Shown here piece by piece: positions 1 to 8,243 of a stretch of 44,565 nucleotides of DNA. Position numbers and translations under genes: made by a program. The stretch lies in assembly GCA_045640985.1 (NCBI GenBank), contig JAZUFZ010000020.1, forward strand, positions 1 to 44,565, in the 5' to 3' direction. The DNA is from Colimorpha sp045640985. GTDB lineage: Bacteria > Bacteroidota > Bacteroidia > Bacteroidales > P3. The notes below the pieces were generated by a model. It did no database searches and had not been told where the DNA came from. It saw only the letters and a program-made list of their open reading frames with translations. The stretch's first letter is position 1. Each line of letters starts with the position of its first letter.

Positions 1-109
1 AGCCTATCGTCATCAGTTCGTGGTCCTTGTGGCGGGTGCCGAAATAAACGCGGCCGATTTGCATATCGTGTTTCTTCGCACAATGTCCTTTCTGGTGAGA
101 GTCTTCCAT
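1..109 (-). CDS. Partial unidentified ORF cut by the window edge
   Basis: An open frame starts with ATG at 107-109 and runs off the left edge, giving 36 codons. The visible part is rich in His, Lys and Asp and contains the stretch YFGTRHKDHELM. I do not recognise a family. It lies downstream of the RHS-remnant lipoprotein on the same strand, so it could belong to the same decayed region or be the first housekeeping gene beyond it. No Shine-Dalgarno-like sequence is obvious, which is usual in Bacteroidota. Low confidence because so little is visible. Confidence 0.3.
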   Translation of the reverse strand, partial: MEDSHQKGHCAKKHDMQIGRVYFGTRHKDHELMTIG

Positions 110-159
110 CTAATTCGGTTTTAAAATTATCGCGTAGTGTAATAGTATCATATCAGCCA

Positions 160-531
160 TCAGAATTTATACTTTAACATAATATTCCCCATTGACACAT
201 CTTCATGAGGCATATATATAAAAATAAGGCTGTTATCATACCACTCATTCCTATAAACATACCGCACAGAATCAGCTAAATACACCTCCTCAAATCTACC
301 AGCGCCATTTTCGAATTTAATAATTGCGCTACCATTAACATATCCTATTATCTGTATCTCCACTGACGAAATGATTCCGGTATCATTGTGAGAAAATAGT
401 GTATCTACCAAGCACTCTGTTACATTAGAAATAATGTATTCAGAATATTCATCTTCATAGGATTTTGTTTTTGTGCTCGAACATGAAGCAATAAAAGCCA
501 CTAAAACAAACAATAAAACCTTATTACTCAT
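160..531 (-). CDS. Small lipoprotein, candidate immunity protein
   Basis: A 123-residue protein with a lipoprotein signal: a short basic N-terminus, a hydrophobic stretch (residues 5-14) and a lipobox ending IASC with Cys17, followed by Ser/Thr. It is therefore expected to be lipid-anchored in the envelope. No known domain is recognised; the mature part is mostly beta-prone and acidic. It begins 12 bases downstream of an RHS/YD-repeat fragment on the same strand. That order, toxin-repeat fragment then small secreted protein, is typical of polymorphic toxin/immunity cassettes, so an immunity role is inferred from context only. The reading frame and signal peptide are solid; the function is not. 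Confidence 0.6.
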   Translation of the reverse strand: MSNKVLLFVLVAFIASCSSTKTKSYEDEYSEYIISNVTECLVDTLFSHNDTGIISSVEIQIIGYVNGSAIIKFENGAGRFEEVYLADSVRYVYRNEWYDNSLIFIYMPHEDVSMGNIMLKYKF

Positions 532-543
532 ATTTGCTCCCTT

Positions 544-771
544 CTACTTTTGTACTCTGATGCTGTGGCAATTCATACCACCCTTCGAGTAGATGAGACG
601 GTTGATATTGTCGTACTCGAAGTTTTGGTTGCGTGCATTGAGACCGTTGTCGTCAATTCTGATGATATTGCCCACGTTGTCGTACTTGTAGGTGTTGTCC
701 TGTAACAACTGGCCTAACTGGGAAGAGTTGTCATAGAGACGGTTGAGACTATATGTGCATTGCCTGTTCAT
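544..771 (-). pseudogene. RHS/YD-repeat protein fragment
   Basis: A 75-residue frame with two YD-type repeats: YKYDNVGNIIRID (residues 28-40) and a following FEYDNINRLIYS. The YDxxGN core is the signature of RHS/YD-repeat proteins, which form the shell of large secreted polymorphic toxins usually over 1000 residues long. Here only about two repeats remain. There is an ATG at 769-771, but no signal peptide, no full shell and no recognisable C-terminal toxin tip. It is best read as the remnant of an RHS gene or a displaced C-terminal cassette next to its candidate immunity gene (160-531). Confidence 0.65.
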
Positions 772-985
772 TCAGTTAATTTTCAAGAGTATTTCAAGAA
801 AGCTTTGTGGCTGCCACGAAAAGCAGCATGGTGATTTTTTTGATTTGTTTGTACATAATTTTAATGTTTTAATTGTTATTGTTTTTTTCAGTTTTTGTTA
901 TGGGGCAAGTACCTGCTTCCGGTCTCACATGTCATGGAATTGCGTATCAAAAATCATTTTTATAGATAGGTGCTGGAAGAAGTTG
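772..985. other. AT-rich intergenic gap
   Basis: A 214-bp AT-rich stretch between the RHS fragment and the secreted protein at 986. A plus-strand open frame crosses it but has no coding features (low-complexity Phe/Leu/Ile, no neighbours on that strand). I see no convincing promoter or terminator. Confidence 0.4.
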
Positions 986-1885
986 CTAATTCTCTATATT
1001 AAGTAAATTTTGTTGATTCAGTACGGGTTCAAAAATGTGATAATCAAGATTAACCCCAGTATACCAAGCAATAGTGTTCTTTGATAAAAATCCAAGCCTA
1101 CCATACAAACCACCAGATGCAGATATGGACATGGTAATTTTTAATTCAAAAGTATTAGTGTCAAATTGACACGCATAGCAGGCCCCGTCTCTCCAAGCGA
1201 TACAATAGTCATCCATACAATCGTTAATCAAGAAATCAGATTTGTTGACCTCAATGTGCTTCTGCCTCGCATCTAATAAAAAAGAGACTTCCTCCATCGT
1301 TTGGATATCATAACGATTAATCACATAAATCGAGTCAGAAAGACAGAATACATGCGTGACAGGGAATGATTCCTGTGCTTTAAAAATGGTATCTATGCGT
1401 GGTTGTTCTTCTTCTGCCTCATGGGAGACTCTCCATACGCACATGTCGTCCCAATATACACATTCTGTTAATGCAGAATTAAATGTCACTCGATTATATA
1501 TCTTTTTCGGAAGTACAGAAAGAACTGAAAGGAACGCTGGTTTTTTGATTTCTGAAACCATAGAGTTTTTAATGCTGTAAAATAAATATTTACCACTTGA
1601 TTTGTCCCATAAAAAAAGAGTGTCATCCGTATAAAAAGAGATGGGAGATAAAGGTTTATCAATAATAATAGGAATCATCTCTCCTGTTAGATCATTCAAT
1701 CTGTAATAATTGTGGTCACCGAATGGGCACTCCAACAATAAAGAATGGATGTTCTTGTCAAAACATTTATGTATATTCATAGAACTACAGGTGTTATTAA
1801 CATTACGCAATTCCAATGGGTGTTTTTCTTGTGCATGACAAGTACACGACATGATAACAACATAGACAATAAGAATCTTTTTCAT
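986..1885 (-). CDS. Secreted hypothetical protein, possible partner of the adjacent RHS tip
   Basis: A 299-residue protein with an N-terminal export signal: MKKILIVYVV, then a hydrophobic run ending in SCTCHAQE. This could be cleaved by signal peptidase I after CHA or lipidated at a Cys. The mature part has recurring short beta-rich segments containing Trp, Asp and Gly (for example LFLWDKSSGKYLFY around residues 91-104), which suggests a beta-propeller-like fold, but I cannot name a family. The start lies 4 bases after the end of an RHS-derived fragment on the same strand, the usual arrangement for a toxin tip and its immunity or accessory gene. Length and signal are clear; function is unknown. 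Confidence 0.6.
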   Translation of the reverse strand: MKKILIVYVVIMSCTCHAQEKHPLELRNVNNTCSSMNIHKCFDKNIHSLLLECPFGDHNYYRLNDLTGEMIPIIIDKPLSPISFYTDDTLFLWDKSSGKYLFYSIKNSMVSEIKKPAFLSVLSVLPKKIYNRVTFNSALTECVYWDDMCVWRVSHEAEEEQPRIDTIFKAQESFPVTHVFCLSDSIYVINRYDIQTMEEVSFLLDARQKHIEVNKSDFLINDCMDDYCIAWRDGACYACQFDTNTFELKITMSISASGGLYGRLGFLSKNTIAWYTGVNLDYHIFEPVLNQQNLLNIEN

Positions 1886-1889
1886 GTGT

Positions 1890-2363
1890 TTATTCCAATG
1901 TAATATTAACTGGTTTTAAATTAATTATTAGAGGCTTTAATGAATACCATCCATCAGCATGTGCATATTTTAAATTATACGAGCTGTTGTTTTTTCTAGG
2001 GCCACGACCATTAGTTGTTGAGCCATTGACATTTATTGTCAACCCTCCTTTATAGTTATATGTCGAAGATTTCCCATTCGAATATTTAGTAATTTCATAA
2101 TCTTTAGTGGAAACCATACACACATGCCCTTTGGTTACTCCAACCACAAACGCTCCATTCGCAGATTCCTTCTGAACTTGTGATATATTTGCTTCGGTTT
2201 TTTCAAAATATGGAGTTTGGGTCTTGCTTAACTCACTCATTATTGGAGTGGCACATAAGTTTCCACTAACTACATCTCCACTGTTTACATCTACATTCGC
2301 GGCGTCGTACTTGTAAGTTTGGCTGATGAACCTTGACTCTATTCTATGTGCGGACGAGTTCAA
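1890..2363 (-). pseudogene. RHS-derived C-terminal fragment with a possible toxin-tip domain
   Basis: An open frame of about 157 residues whose N-terminal part contains TYKYDAAN, matching the YD repeat of the fragment at 544-771 (TYKYDNVGN). The rest is a non-repeat domain with ANGAFVVG followed by KGHVCMVS, loosely like the Gly-His-Val-x-Met-Val strand of CHAP/NlpC-P60 amidases, and ending in YNLKYAHADGWYSLKPL. There is no ATG: the frame opens with TTG immediately after an in-frame stop, so it is probably not translated alone. It is best explained as a displaced RHS C-terminal tip whose 5' end is lost. The amidase resemblance is weak and I cannot assign a catalytic Cys with confidence. Confidence 0.5.
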
Positions 2364-2413
2364 TTATCGGTTTGATTTAGGGTGTTGTCTCTTTTGTCAA
2401 TCTAGTTTAATTA

Positions 2414-2443
2414 ACGGGCTGTCGCAATGACATGGCAGCCCGT
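2414..2443 (-). terminator. Possible terminator downstream of the 2500-2994 lipoprotein
   Basis: ACGGGCTG at 2414-2421 pairs perfectly with CAGCCCGT at 2436-2443, with a further TGTC/GACA pairing inside. It lies 56 bases downstream of the lipoprotein stop on the minus strand. The following T-run is weak, so termination is only possible. Confidence 0.4.
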
Positions 2444-2499
2444 ACCATCATTTATACATAGCCTACGGCAAGGGATTACCTCGATTGCAAATCAAGGAT

Positions 2500-2994
2500 T
2501 TATTGGATAGGAAATCCCCTAGAATCGTAGGTTCCATAGGGAGGCCACATCTTAATGTTTCTCATCTCCTCTGTAGGAGGAAAGGCAATCCTCCAATTGA
2601 GATTTCGGAGGTTCGATAAACTCAGATCGTAGCGTTGTGTTACATTGTTGTGGTCTTTTACATAGTCCCATCCTCGAGATGATAAGGTATCTGAGTTGAA
2701 TACGAAGACTATCAGAGTGTCCATACTAATAAATTTGCTTTCGTATGATCCTCTACTTATCAATGCTTCATTGTTATAATTATGTGCTCCGACTTCTAAA
2801 TTCCAACCTAAGGTCATGACATTCTGTGTATGCCAAAGAGATGTATCAGGATAGTCATAACTTTTTGCAACAAATACATTGTAAGCAGATCCGTTGTAAA
2901 ACGAGATACAATGGTGTTCGTCATCAGTGTCACGCGTACAAGCCATGGCAGTAAAAAACAAACAACTGCCGATTATTAAAAAAAAATTTTTCAT
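2500..2994 (-). CDS. Hypothetical lipoprotein
   Basis: A 164-residue protein with a clear lipoprotein signal: MKNFFLIIGSCLFFTAMAC, lipobox AMAC with Cys19. The mature domain ends in a conserved-looking block, YDLSLSNLRNLNWRIAFPP followed by an MRNIKMWPPYG segment. I recall similar small Bacteroidales lipoproteins next to RHS or toxin loci, but cannot name a Pfam family. It precedes the RHS remnants in transcription order and has its own -7-type promoter element upstream (3111-3118). The likely location is the periplasmic or outer leaflet of the envelope. An immunity-like role is possible by position only. Confidence 0.65.
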   Translation of the reverse strand: MKNFFLIIGSCLFFTAMACTRDTDDEHHCISFYNGSAYNVFVAKSYDYPDTSLWHTQNVMTLGWNLEVGAHNYNNEALISRGSYESKFISMDTLIVFVFNSDTLSSRGWDYVKDHNNVTQRYDLSLSNLRNLNWRIAFPPTEEMRNIKMWPPYGTYDSRGFPIQ

Positions 2995-3475
2995 GCTTTT
3001 TTTATTTTAATCTTCATAATTCTCTAGGTAGGCTCTAAAAATTCAATTATCTGTTCTTAGGTGTTCGGCGGAGAGCTTAGTTTAGCCGCTTCGCACCTAA
3101 ATTCAAAATGCAAAGATACAATTTTTTTCTTATTTAGATACTATTGTTTACATTTTTTTTGGGGGGTGGTGATTATCAATATGTTATATACTAAGTATTT
3201 TTTTGAATTCTTGACTATTAGTTGATTCCCAAGCGGGTTATCTGTTCTAACCGGAAGAAATTATAGATCATATTTTTGAGAAAGATTGCAGACTTCGCTC
3301 TCACAAATCCGATAGTCCTTGTCGTGAGCCTAGGTATTCTCCGTTTTGCTGCGCTCCGCTTGCAATCCCTACGGGACCACTATCGACAGCCACTGGCTAT
3401 CTTCACTTTCCTCAAAGCCAAACACATGTTCCACTCGGCTACGTATGGATGATTTTTTACGAAATCCCGATAAAG
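2995..3475. other. Intergenic region without a recognisable gene
   Basis: About 480 bp between the lipoprotein start and the serS terminator. It holds a minus-strand -7 element near 3111 and long T- and A-runs. The 3290-3440 part is more GC-rich than its surroundings but has stops in all frames I followed and no recognisable RNA. It may be a degraded gene or a dispersed repeat. Confidence 0.4.
3111..3118 (-). promoter_or_regulatory. Bacteroidota -7 promoter element
   Basis: TATCTTTG on the minus strand matches the TAnnTTTG -7 consensus, about 115 bases upstream of the lipoprotein start at 2994. No good TTTG -33 box is seen 19-21 bases further upstream, so this is a moderate call. Confidence 0.45.
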
Positions 3476-3500
3476 AAGGAGCCTCCGTTGGGGGCTCCTT
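3476..3500 (-). terminator. Terminator of serS
   Basis: AAGGAGCC (3476-3483) pairs with GGCTCCTT (3493-3500) around a 9-base loop, located 24 bases after the serS stop. On the minus strand the hairpin is followed by TCTTTATC. It is a strong intrinsic terminator candidate. Confidence 0.75.
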
Positions 3501-3523
3501 TCTATGATAGGTTCAACAATATC

Positions 3524-4798
3524 TTAATCAATAACTGAGAAACCGAGGTATGGCTGGAGGCATTCGGGCATGAGAATACCTTCTGGGGTCTGGTTGTTTT
3601 CGAGCAAAGCGGCCACGATACGGGGCAAAGCCAGGGCAGAGCCGTTGAGCGTATGGGCAAGTTTGGTCTTTCCGTCGGAATCTTTGTAGCGGAGCTTCAT
3701 TCGGTTGGCCTGGAAGGTCTCGAAATTAGATACGCTGGAGACTTCAAGCCAACGTTTCTGTGCAGCGCTCCAGACTTCAAAATCGAAGGTCATGGCGCTG
3801 GTGAAGCTGATATCGCCTCCGCAAAGTTTGAGAATACGATAAGGCAGACCGAGTTTGTCGAGAAGCCCTCCTACGTGTGCCTTCATCTCTTCCAGCTGCT
3901 GGTAGGAACGGTCGGGATGCTCTATAACTACGATTTCCACCTTGGAGAATTCATGCAGACGGTTCAAACCGCGGACATCTTTACCGTAACTTCCGGCTTC
4001 ACGACGGAAACATTCAGAATAACCGGCATGCTTGATCGGAAACTGTTCGGGCGATACAATGACATTGCGGTAGATATTGGTGATGGGGACCTCAGCGGTA
4101 GGAATCATGTAATATCCGTCCAATGGCACGGCATACATCTGACCTTCTTTGTCGGGAAGCTGGCCAGTACCGAGACCGGAAGCCTCATTGACCATGAGGG
4201 GCGGCTGGATTTCAACAAAACCTGCATTGGCGGCTTCGTTGAGGAAGAAATTAATCAAAGCGCGCTGGAGACGTGCCCCTTTGCCTTTATAGATTGGAAA
4301 TCCCGCACCGGTTATCTTGTTGCCGAGTTCAAAATCGACGAGACCATATTTCTCACACAATTCCCAATGAGGAAGCGCGTTTTCGGAAAGATCGGGCTTG
4401 ATACCGAACTCTCCGCAGACTTCGTTATCATCGGCCGTTTTTCCACGAGGAACCGTTATATGAGGAGCATTGGGAAGCGAAATGAGTTTTGCGTTTAAGT
4501 CGTTTTCAACAGCGGCCTGCTGTTCGGAAAGTTCCTTCTCGGAAGCCTTCAGATCGGCGGTGGCGGCCTTCTTGGCATTGGCTTCTTCCTGACGGCCCTG
4601 CTTGAAGAGAATGCCGATTTCCTTGGCAATGGCGTTCTGTTCAGCCTTGACAGCATCACATTTCTTCTGGAGTTCACGGCGTTGATTGTCAAGATCCAAT
4701 ATCTCAGCAATACGAGCCTCTACGTCCTGAACATTTTTGATTTTGAGTCGCTCAATGATTTCTTGAGTATTCTCTTTGATATATTGCAGTTGTAACAT
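3524..4798 (-). CDS. serS: Serine--tRNA ligase
   Basis: Class II aminoacyl-tRNA synthetase that charges tRNA-Ser (and tRNA-Sec where present) with serine in the cytoplasm. The 424-residue length is standard. Residues about 30-105 form the charged, heptad-rich antiparallel coiled-coil arm that grips the long variable arm of tRNA-Ser. The catalytic domain shows TAEVP (234-238), class II motif 2 with FRREAGSYGKDVRG (264-277), and motif 3 with TLNGSALALPRIVAALLEN (383-401). The gene is preceded by a thioesterase and a YqeY-like gene on the same strand and followed by a terminator. I see no -7 element in the 67-bp gap upstream, so it is probably cotranscribed with those genes. Confidence 0.97.
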   Translation of the reverse strand: MLQLQYIKENTQEIIERLKIKNVQDVEARIAEILDLDNQRRELQKKCDAVKAEQNAIAKEIGILFKQGRQEEANAKKAATADLKASEKELSEQQAAVENDLNAKLISLPNAPHITVPRGKTADDNEVCGEFGIKPDLSENALPHWELCEKYGLVDFELGNKITGAGFPIYKGKGARLQRALINFFLNEAANAGFVEIQPPLMVNEASGLGTGQLPDKEGQMYAVPLDGYYMIPTAEVPITNIYRNVIVSPEQFPIKHAGYSECFRREAGSYGKDVRGLNRLHEFSKVEIVVIEHPDRSYQQLEEMKAHVGGLLDKLGLPYRILKLCGGDISFTSAMTFDFEVWSAAQKRWLEVSSVSNFETFQANRMKLRYKDSDGKTKLAHTLNGSALALPRIVAALLENNQTPEGILMPECLQPYLGFSVID

Positions 4799-4865
4799 AA
4801 CTTGGTTGTATTAACAGAGTATATAACGAGTATATTTTAATTTTATTGTAAGAAAAGCGGAAAAA

Positions 4866-5273
4866 TCAACTTTCAAATGCAATTAACGAACTTTTTACCT
4901 CCTCTGGAATTACGGCAGAAGCCGCCTGGGAACGGCTGTAGCCCGCCATTACCGTATGGCAGACCACCTTGGGAATGCCATTTACCTGAATATGCTGGAG
5001 GATGGTAAGACTCTTGTTGCCTATTTTTTCGAGCTTAGTGCATACCTCTATGGCATCATCCGCATGGAGCTGTCCTATGAAATCGACCTCATAATGAACG
5101 ATCATCACCGTAAAGTCGCCCTCTTCAGGACGTACAGGAACATGTGAGTCATGAAAATAGCGTGATTTCCCAAGGTCGAAATATTCCATGATGACGGCAT
5201 TGTTGATATGTCCCATCTGGTCCACATCGTTGAACCTGACCTGAATGGGATGGCGATGTTTGAATGTTTCCAT
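4866..5273 (-). CDS. Acyl-CoA thioesterase, 4HBT hotdog fold (YbgC/FadM-like)
   Basis: A 135-residue protein matching the 4-hydroxybenzoyl-CoA thioesterase superfamily. The N-terminal signature is VRFNDVDQMGHINNAVIMEY (residues 12-31): the Asp before MGH and the Asn pair sit where the catalytic Asp and substrate-binding residues lie in YbgC-type enzymes. The long central helix (MEYFDLGKSRYF) and the following beta-strands complete a single hotdog domain. Such enzymes hydrolyse acyl-CoA or acyl-ACP thioesters; the natural substrate cannot be told from sequence. It starts 7 bases after the YqeY-like gene ends, so the two are almost certainly in one transcript, and serS follows. Confidence 0.88.
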   Translation of the reverse strand: METFKHRHPIQVRFNDVDQMGHINNAVIMEYFDLGKSRYFHDSHVPVRPEEGDFTVMIVHYEVDFIGQLHADDAIEVCTKLEKIGNKSLTILQHIQVNGIPKVVCHTVMAGYSRSQAASAVIPEEVKSSLIAFES

Positions 5274-5280
5274 AAAAATA

Positions 5281-5733
5281 TCAAGCGGAAAGGATTTGTT
5301 TGACTATTTCAGATACCACCTTGTTGTCGGCAGCACCGGCAAACCGCTTAGATGCCACCCCCATAACACGGCCCATATCCTTCATGCTCTGGGCATTGAG
5401 TTCGGCCACGATGGATTTGATTTCGGTTTCGATATCCTCACGAGACAACTGCTTGGGAAGGTAACGTTCGATGATGCCGGCCTGGAACAGTTCAACATCT
5501 GCCAGATCCTGACGTCCCTGCTGGAGATAGATGTCGGCGGTTTCGCGACGCTGCTTCACGAGTTTCTGAAGCGTGGCTATCTGGACATTTTCAGGCACCA
5601 CGCCATCTACGGCATCCTTACTGGTCTTAAGCAGCAGGAGGGCAGATTTGATGGCACGGAGCGCTTCAAGTTCGTCTTTCTTCTTAGCAAGCATCGCCTG
5701 CTTGATGTCTTGATTAATGGTTTCTTCTAACAT
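5281..5733 (-). CDS. GatB/YqeY domain-containing protein
   Basis: A 150-residue protein of the YqeY family, related to the C-terminal tRNA-binding helical domain of GatB. I chose the ATG at 5731-5733, giving MLEETINQDIKQAML; the longer open frame would run back through the terminator and tRNA-Phe gene. Typical features are the helical N-terminus with ALRAIKSALLLL, then EIERYLPKQLS-type sequence (IIERYLPKQLSREDIE), and the C-terminal KDMGRVMGVASKRFAG. These proteins are thought to be linked to tRNA metabolism, but the exact role is unsettled. It is the first protein gene after tRNA-Phe and its terminator and precedes the thioesterase by 7 bases. Confidence 0.9.
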   Translation of the reverse strand: MLEETINQDIKQAMLAKKKDELEALRAIKSALLLLKTSKDAVDGVVPENVQIATLQKLVKQRRETADIYLQQGRQDLADVELFQAGIIERYLPKQLSREDIETEIKSIVAELNAQSMKDMGRVMGVASKRFAGAADNKVVSEIVKQILSA

Positions 5734-5753
5734 GAATTGATGATATTTAATAA

Positions 5754-5786
5754 AAAAAGGAAGCATTGATTTTTGCTTCCCTTTTT
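5754..5786 (-). terminator. Terminator after tRNA-Phe
   Basis: GGAAGCA (5759-5765) pairs with TGCTTCC (5774-5780), flanked by an A-run on the left and a T-run on the right. It therefore reads as an intrinsic terminator on either strand. On the minus strand it lies immediately after the tRNA gene. Confidence 0.75.
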
Positions 5787-5787
5787 G

Positions 5788-5860
<73 letters not shown>

Positions 5861-5887
5861 ATCGAATTTCTCTCTTGAAATCGGGTG

Positions 5888-5919
5888 CAAAAGTACACAC
5901 AATTTTTCAATTGACCAAA
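5888..5919 (-). promoter_or_regulatory. Promoter of tRNA-Phe
   Basis: On the minus strand a TTTG box (5916-5919) is followed after exactly 20 bases by TACTTTTG (5888-5895), a full match to the Bacteroidota TTTG / TAnnTTTG promoter. The expected transcription start lies about 20 bases before the tRNA 5' end. Confidence 0.8.
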
Positions 5920-5965
5920 TTTTTTTTAGTTCAAAGAGCGAAAATATTCACAACACAACTACAAA

Positions 5966-6658
5966 TCAAGCATTTGCGTCTTGAACTTTTTTATCATCTT
6001 CAGCAGAAACATCTTCGCAAACGGCCTCCGTCTGACGGCTTTTATCGAAAAATAGCTGGTCAATAATCAGAATTATCACACCAATTGTAATGGCAGAATC
6101 AGCCACATTGAATATGGCATTAAAGAAAAGGAAATGCTTTCCGCCAAGACCCGGAATCCAGGAAGGCCAGTCCCACTCACACAAAGGGAAATAGAACATA
6201 TCCACGACCTTGCCATGAGCAAACGGCGCATATCCGCCTTCGGGAGGAAACAGCTGGGCAACATTATAGTAACTTTCGTTGAAGATCAAGCCGTAGAAAC
6301 AGCTGTCAATAACATTTCCAACAGCTCCGCAGAAGATAAGGGCAAGGCTGATAACGACAGCCCTATGGGTATTTTTCTTAATGAGACGACACATCGCCCA
6401 CATAATAACGCATGAAGCGATGATACGGAAGAGTGTCAGAATGAGTTTACCCACACTACCGCCGAAACTCATACCAAATGCCATGCCTTCGTTCTCAACA
6501 AAATGAAGCAGACACCAATCACCGATAAGGGGAATTTCTTCACCGATGTGCAAGTGTGTCTTCACCCATATTTTCACAATCTGATCTACGATCAGGATTA
6601 CGCCGATTAAAATAAACGGGATTCCCCAGTTCTGAAATTTAGTTCTTTCTTTATTCAT
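5966..6658 (-). CDS. lspA: Lipoprotein signal peptidase (signal peptidase II)
   Basis: Inner-membrane aspartyl protease that removes the signal peptide of prolipoproteins after lipidation of the +1 Cys. The two catalytic aspartates are in GNVIDS (Asp118) and FNVADS (Asp187), with VENEGMAFG (54-62) and VVDMF (151-155) as the other conserved blocks. Four membrane segments are visible (about 13-31, 68-90, 98-118, 183-203). At 230 residues it is longer than proteobacterial LspA (about 160) because of a periplasmic insertion between the catalytic motifs and a charged C-terminal tail; this is common in Bacteroidota. It follows the DUF3109 gene on the same strand after a 101-bp gap with no terminator. 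Confidence 0.96.
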   Translation of the reverse strand: MNKERTKFQNWGIPFILIGVILIVDQIVKIWVKTHLHIGEEIPLIGDWCLLHFVENEGMAFGMSFGGSVGKLILTLFRIIASCVIMWAMCRLIKKNTHRAVVISLALIFCGAVGNVIDSCFYGLIFNESYYNVAQLFPPEGGYAPFAHGKVVDMFYFPLCEWDWPSWIPGLGGKHFLFFNAIFNVADSAITIGVIILIIDQLFFDKSRQTEAVCEDVSAEDDKKVQDANA

Positions 6659-6759
6659 TGTCTGATATACTATTCTTTTTTTACGTTGTATGCTTTATTA
6701 TGTTTCTTTTCAAGAGTCGGTCTTTGACTCACCGGGTCAAATTCACCTCTGCTCTCGGC

Positions 6760-7317
6760 TTACCGAAAACGTTCTTCACATTGCGCCACCAATTCCTGAT
6801 ACCACGCTTCGCCGAACTTTCTTATGAGTGGTGTTTTGAGATATTCGTAAAGCAACTTTCCCTGTGGTCCCCGCGCACATCTGCAAACATCCCATTCATG
6901 ATAGTTCACAGCCTTGAACTCACCGAAATCATCCACGCGGATAGGATAGAGATGACATGAAATCGGTTTCTGGAATGAGATTTTACCGTCCCGCCAGGCC
7001 TTTTCGATGGCACACAGAGCCAAACCATCTTCCCATACTACATAAGCACACTCGCGATTATTGACCAAAGGTGTGCAAGGAGATTCTGTATTATCGAGAG
7101 TGAATACGCCTGTGCGTTCCACTTCATTTATTCCTTCCTGGGTCATATATGGCTTTACCTGAGGATATATTTCCTTCAGCACAGGGATTTCTGCGTCATC
7201 CAATGGTGCTCCTGCATCACCTTCGACACAACATTGACCTTTGCATTTGCAGAGGTCACAAGCAAAACGTTTTTCGGCCACGTTCTCGGACACGATACAA
7301 TCACCTACGATAAGCAT
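6760..7317 (-). CDS. DUF3109 family protein (cysteine-rich, YkgJ-like)
   Basis: A 185-residue protein of the DUF3109 family. Eight conserved cysteines appear in groups: CDLCKCKGQCC near residues 20-30, CTPL and NRECAY in the middle, then CAIE, SCHLYPIRV and CRCARG. These Cys clusters resemble the YkgJ-type Fe/Zn-cluster proteins, so metal binding is expected, but the biochemical role is unknown. The C-terminal part is helical. Its start overlaps the end of the 2-hydroxyacid dehydrogenase gene by 13 bases, indicating translational coupling, and lspA follows downstream. Confidence 0.9.
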   Translation of the reverse strand: MLIVGDCIVSENVAEKRFACDLCKCKGQCCVEGDAGAPLDDAEIPVLKEIYPQVKPYMTQEGINEVERTGVFTLDNTESPCTPLVNNRECAYVVWEDGLALCAIEKAWRDGKISFQKPISCHLYPIRVDDFGEFKAVNYHEWDVCRCARGPQGKLLYEYLKTPLIRKFGEAWYQELVAQCEERFR

Positions 7318-8243
7318 TGAATTATTTTTTGCGCCAGCACAGCGGCAAGTTTATATTTCGATTCTATGGTCCATCCTCCTACATGCGGCGTGAATACCGT
7401 ACGCGGATGATGAATCAGATAAGAGAGATCGGCGGGCAGTTGAGCTATATCCAACCCATCCTTGGTCATATCTTCATACTCTATGACATCCAACCCGGCA
7501 CCAAGGATTCTGCCCTCCTTAAATGCGGCTGCAACAGCAGAGGTCTGTACCACCGCGCCACGAGAGGTATTGAGAAGGTAGAAAGGCTTTGCAAAGGCTT
7601 CTATAAACTCCTTATTGACCATATAATGGGTTTCATCCGTGAGCGGCACATGAAGGCTTATAACGTCTGCTTCCTGCTGGAGCTGTGCCAACGGGACCTC
7701 TTCTACATAAGAGGGGGCATATTGGGTCTTATATTTATCGTACGCCAGAATCCGACAATCAAACCCTTGAAGTCGCTGTGCGAAGGCCCCGCCCATATTT
7801 CCAAAGCCTATAATTCCTATGGTCTTACCTTTAATCTCAATTCCACGATTGGCCTCACGATGCCAAAGACCCTGACGGACCTCGGCATCTGCGAGAGGAA
7901 TCTTATCAAACAAGGCCAGAAGCAAGGCCAGAGCATGTTCTCCTACCGCATCACGGTTGCCTTCTGGAGAATTGAGGCAATGAATACCTTTGTGTTCGGC
8001 ATACTCCACATCGATAGTTTCCATACCTGCCCCTACCCTGCCAATACATTTCAGTCTGGTGCAATGGTCAAGAAATGGTTTGTCAATATTAATTTTACTT
8101 CTCACCACAAGCCCGTCATAGCCATTCACAATCTCAAGTAGCGAATGGTAATCCAAATCGGTTCTTATATCCACCGAAAAACCTGCCCGCAAGAGTTCCT
8201 CCTGCAAAATAGAATGGGTATTATCTGTTATGAGTACTTTCAT
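7305..8243 (-). CDS. NAD-dependent D-2-hydroxyacid dehydrogenase (phosphoglycerate dehydrogenase-like)
   Basis: About 312 residues from the ATG giving MKVLITDNTHSILQ; ATGs 3, 6 and 15 bases further upstream are in frame and equally near, so the exact start is uncertain. The Rossmann nucleotide-binding motif is TIGIIGFGNMGGAFAQRL, followed by the conserved HVPLTDETHYMVN, NTSRGAVV with the catalytic Arg, the Glu in VIEYED, and the catalytic His in FTPHVGGWT. The lack of an ACT or long C-terminal domain separates it from long-form SerA. Oxidation of 3-phosphoglycerate or a related 2-hydroxyacid is likely. The gene overlaps the DUF4249 lipoprotein gene upstream and DUF3109 downstream, which places it in the same transcript as the TonB receptor genes. 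Confidence 0.9.
   Translation of the reverse strand: MKVLITDNTHSILQEELLRAGFSVDIRTDLDYHSLLEIVNGYDGLVVRSKINIDKPFLDHCTRLKCIGRVGAGMETIDVEYAEHKGIHCLNSPEGNRDAVGEHALALLLALFDKIPLADAEVRQGLWHREANRGIEIKGKTIGIIGFGNMGGAFAQRLQGFDCRILAYDKYKTQYAPSYVEEVPLAQLQQEADVISLHVPLTDETHYMVNKEFIEAFAKPFYLLNTSRGAVVQTSAVAAAFKEGRILGAGLDVIEYEDMTKDGLDIAQLPADLSYLIHHPRTVFTPHVGGWTIESKYKLAAVLAQKIIQCLS

Noticed and set aside
743..1006. Plus-strand open frame of 87 codons
   Set aside because: It lies mostly in AT-rich intergenic DNA, overlaps both minus-strand genes at its ends and shows no domain or signal; treated as chance.
3653..4498. Long plus-strand open frame antisense to serS
   Set aside because: serS motifs are complete on the minus strand; the antisense frame has no recognisable features and is a reading-frame shadow.
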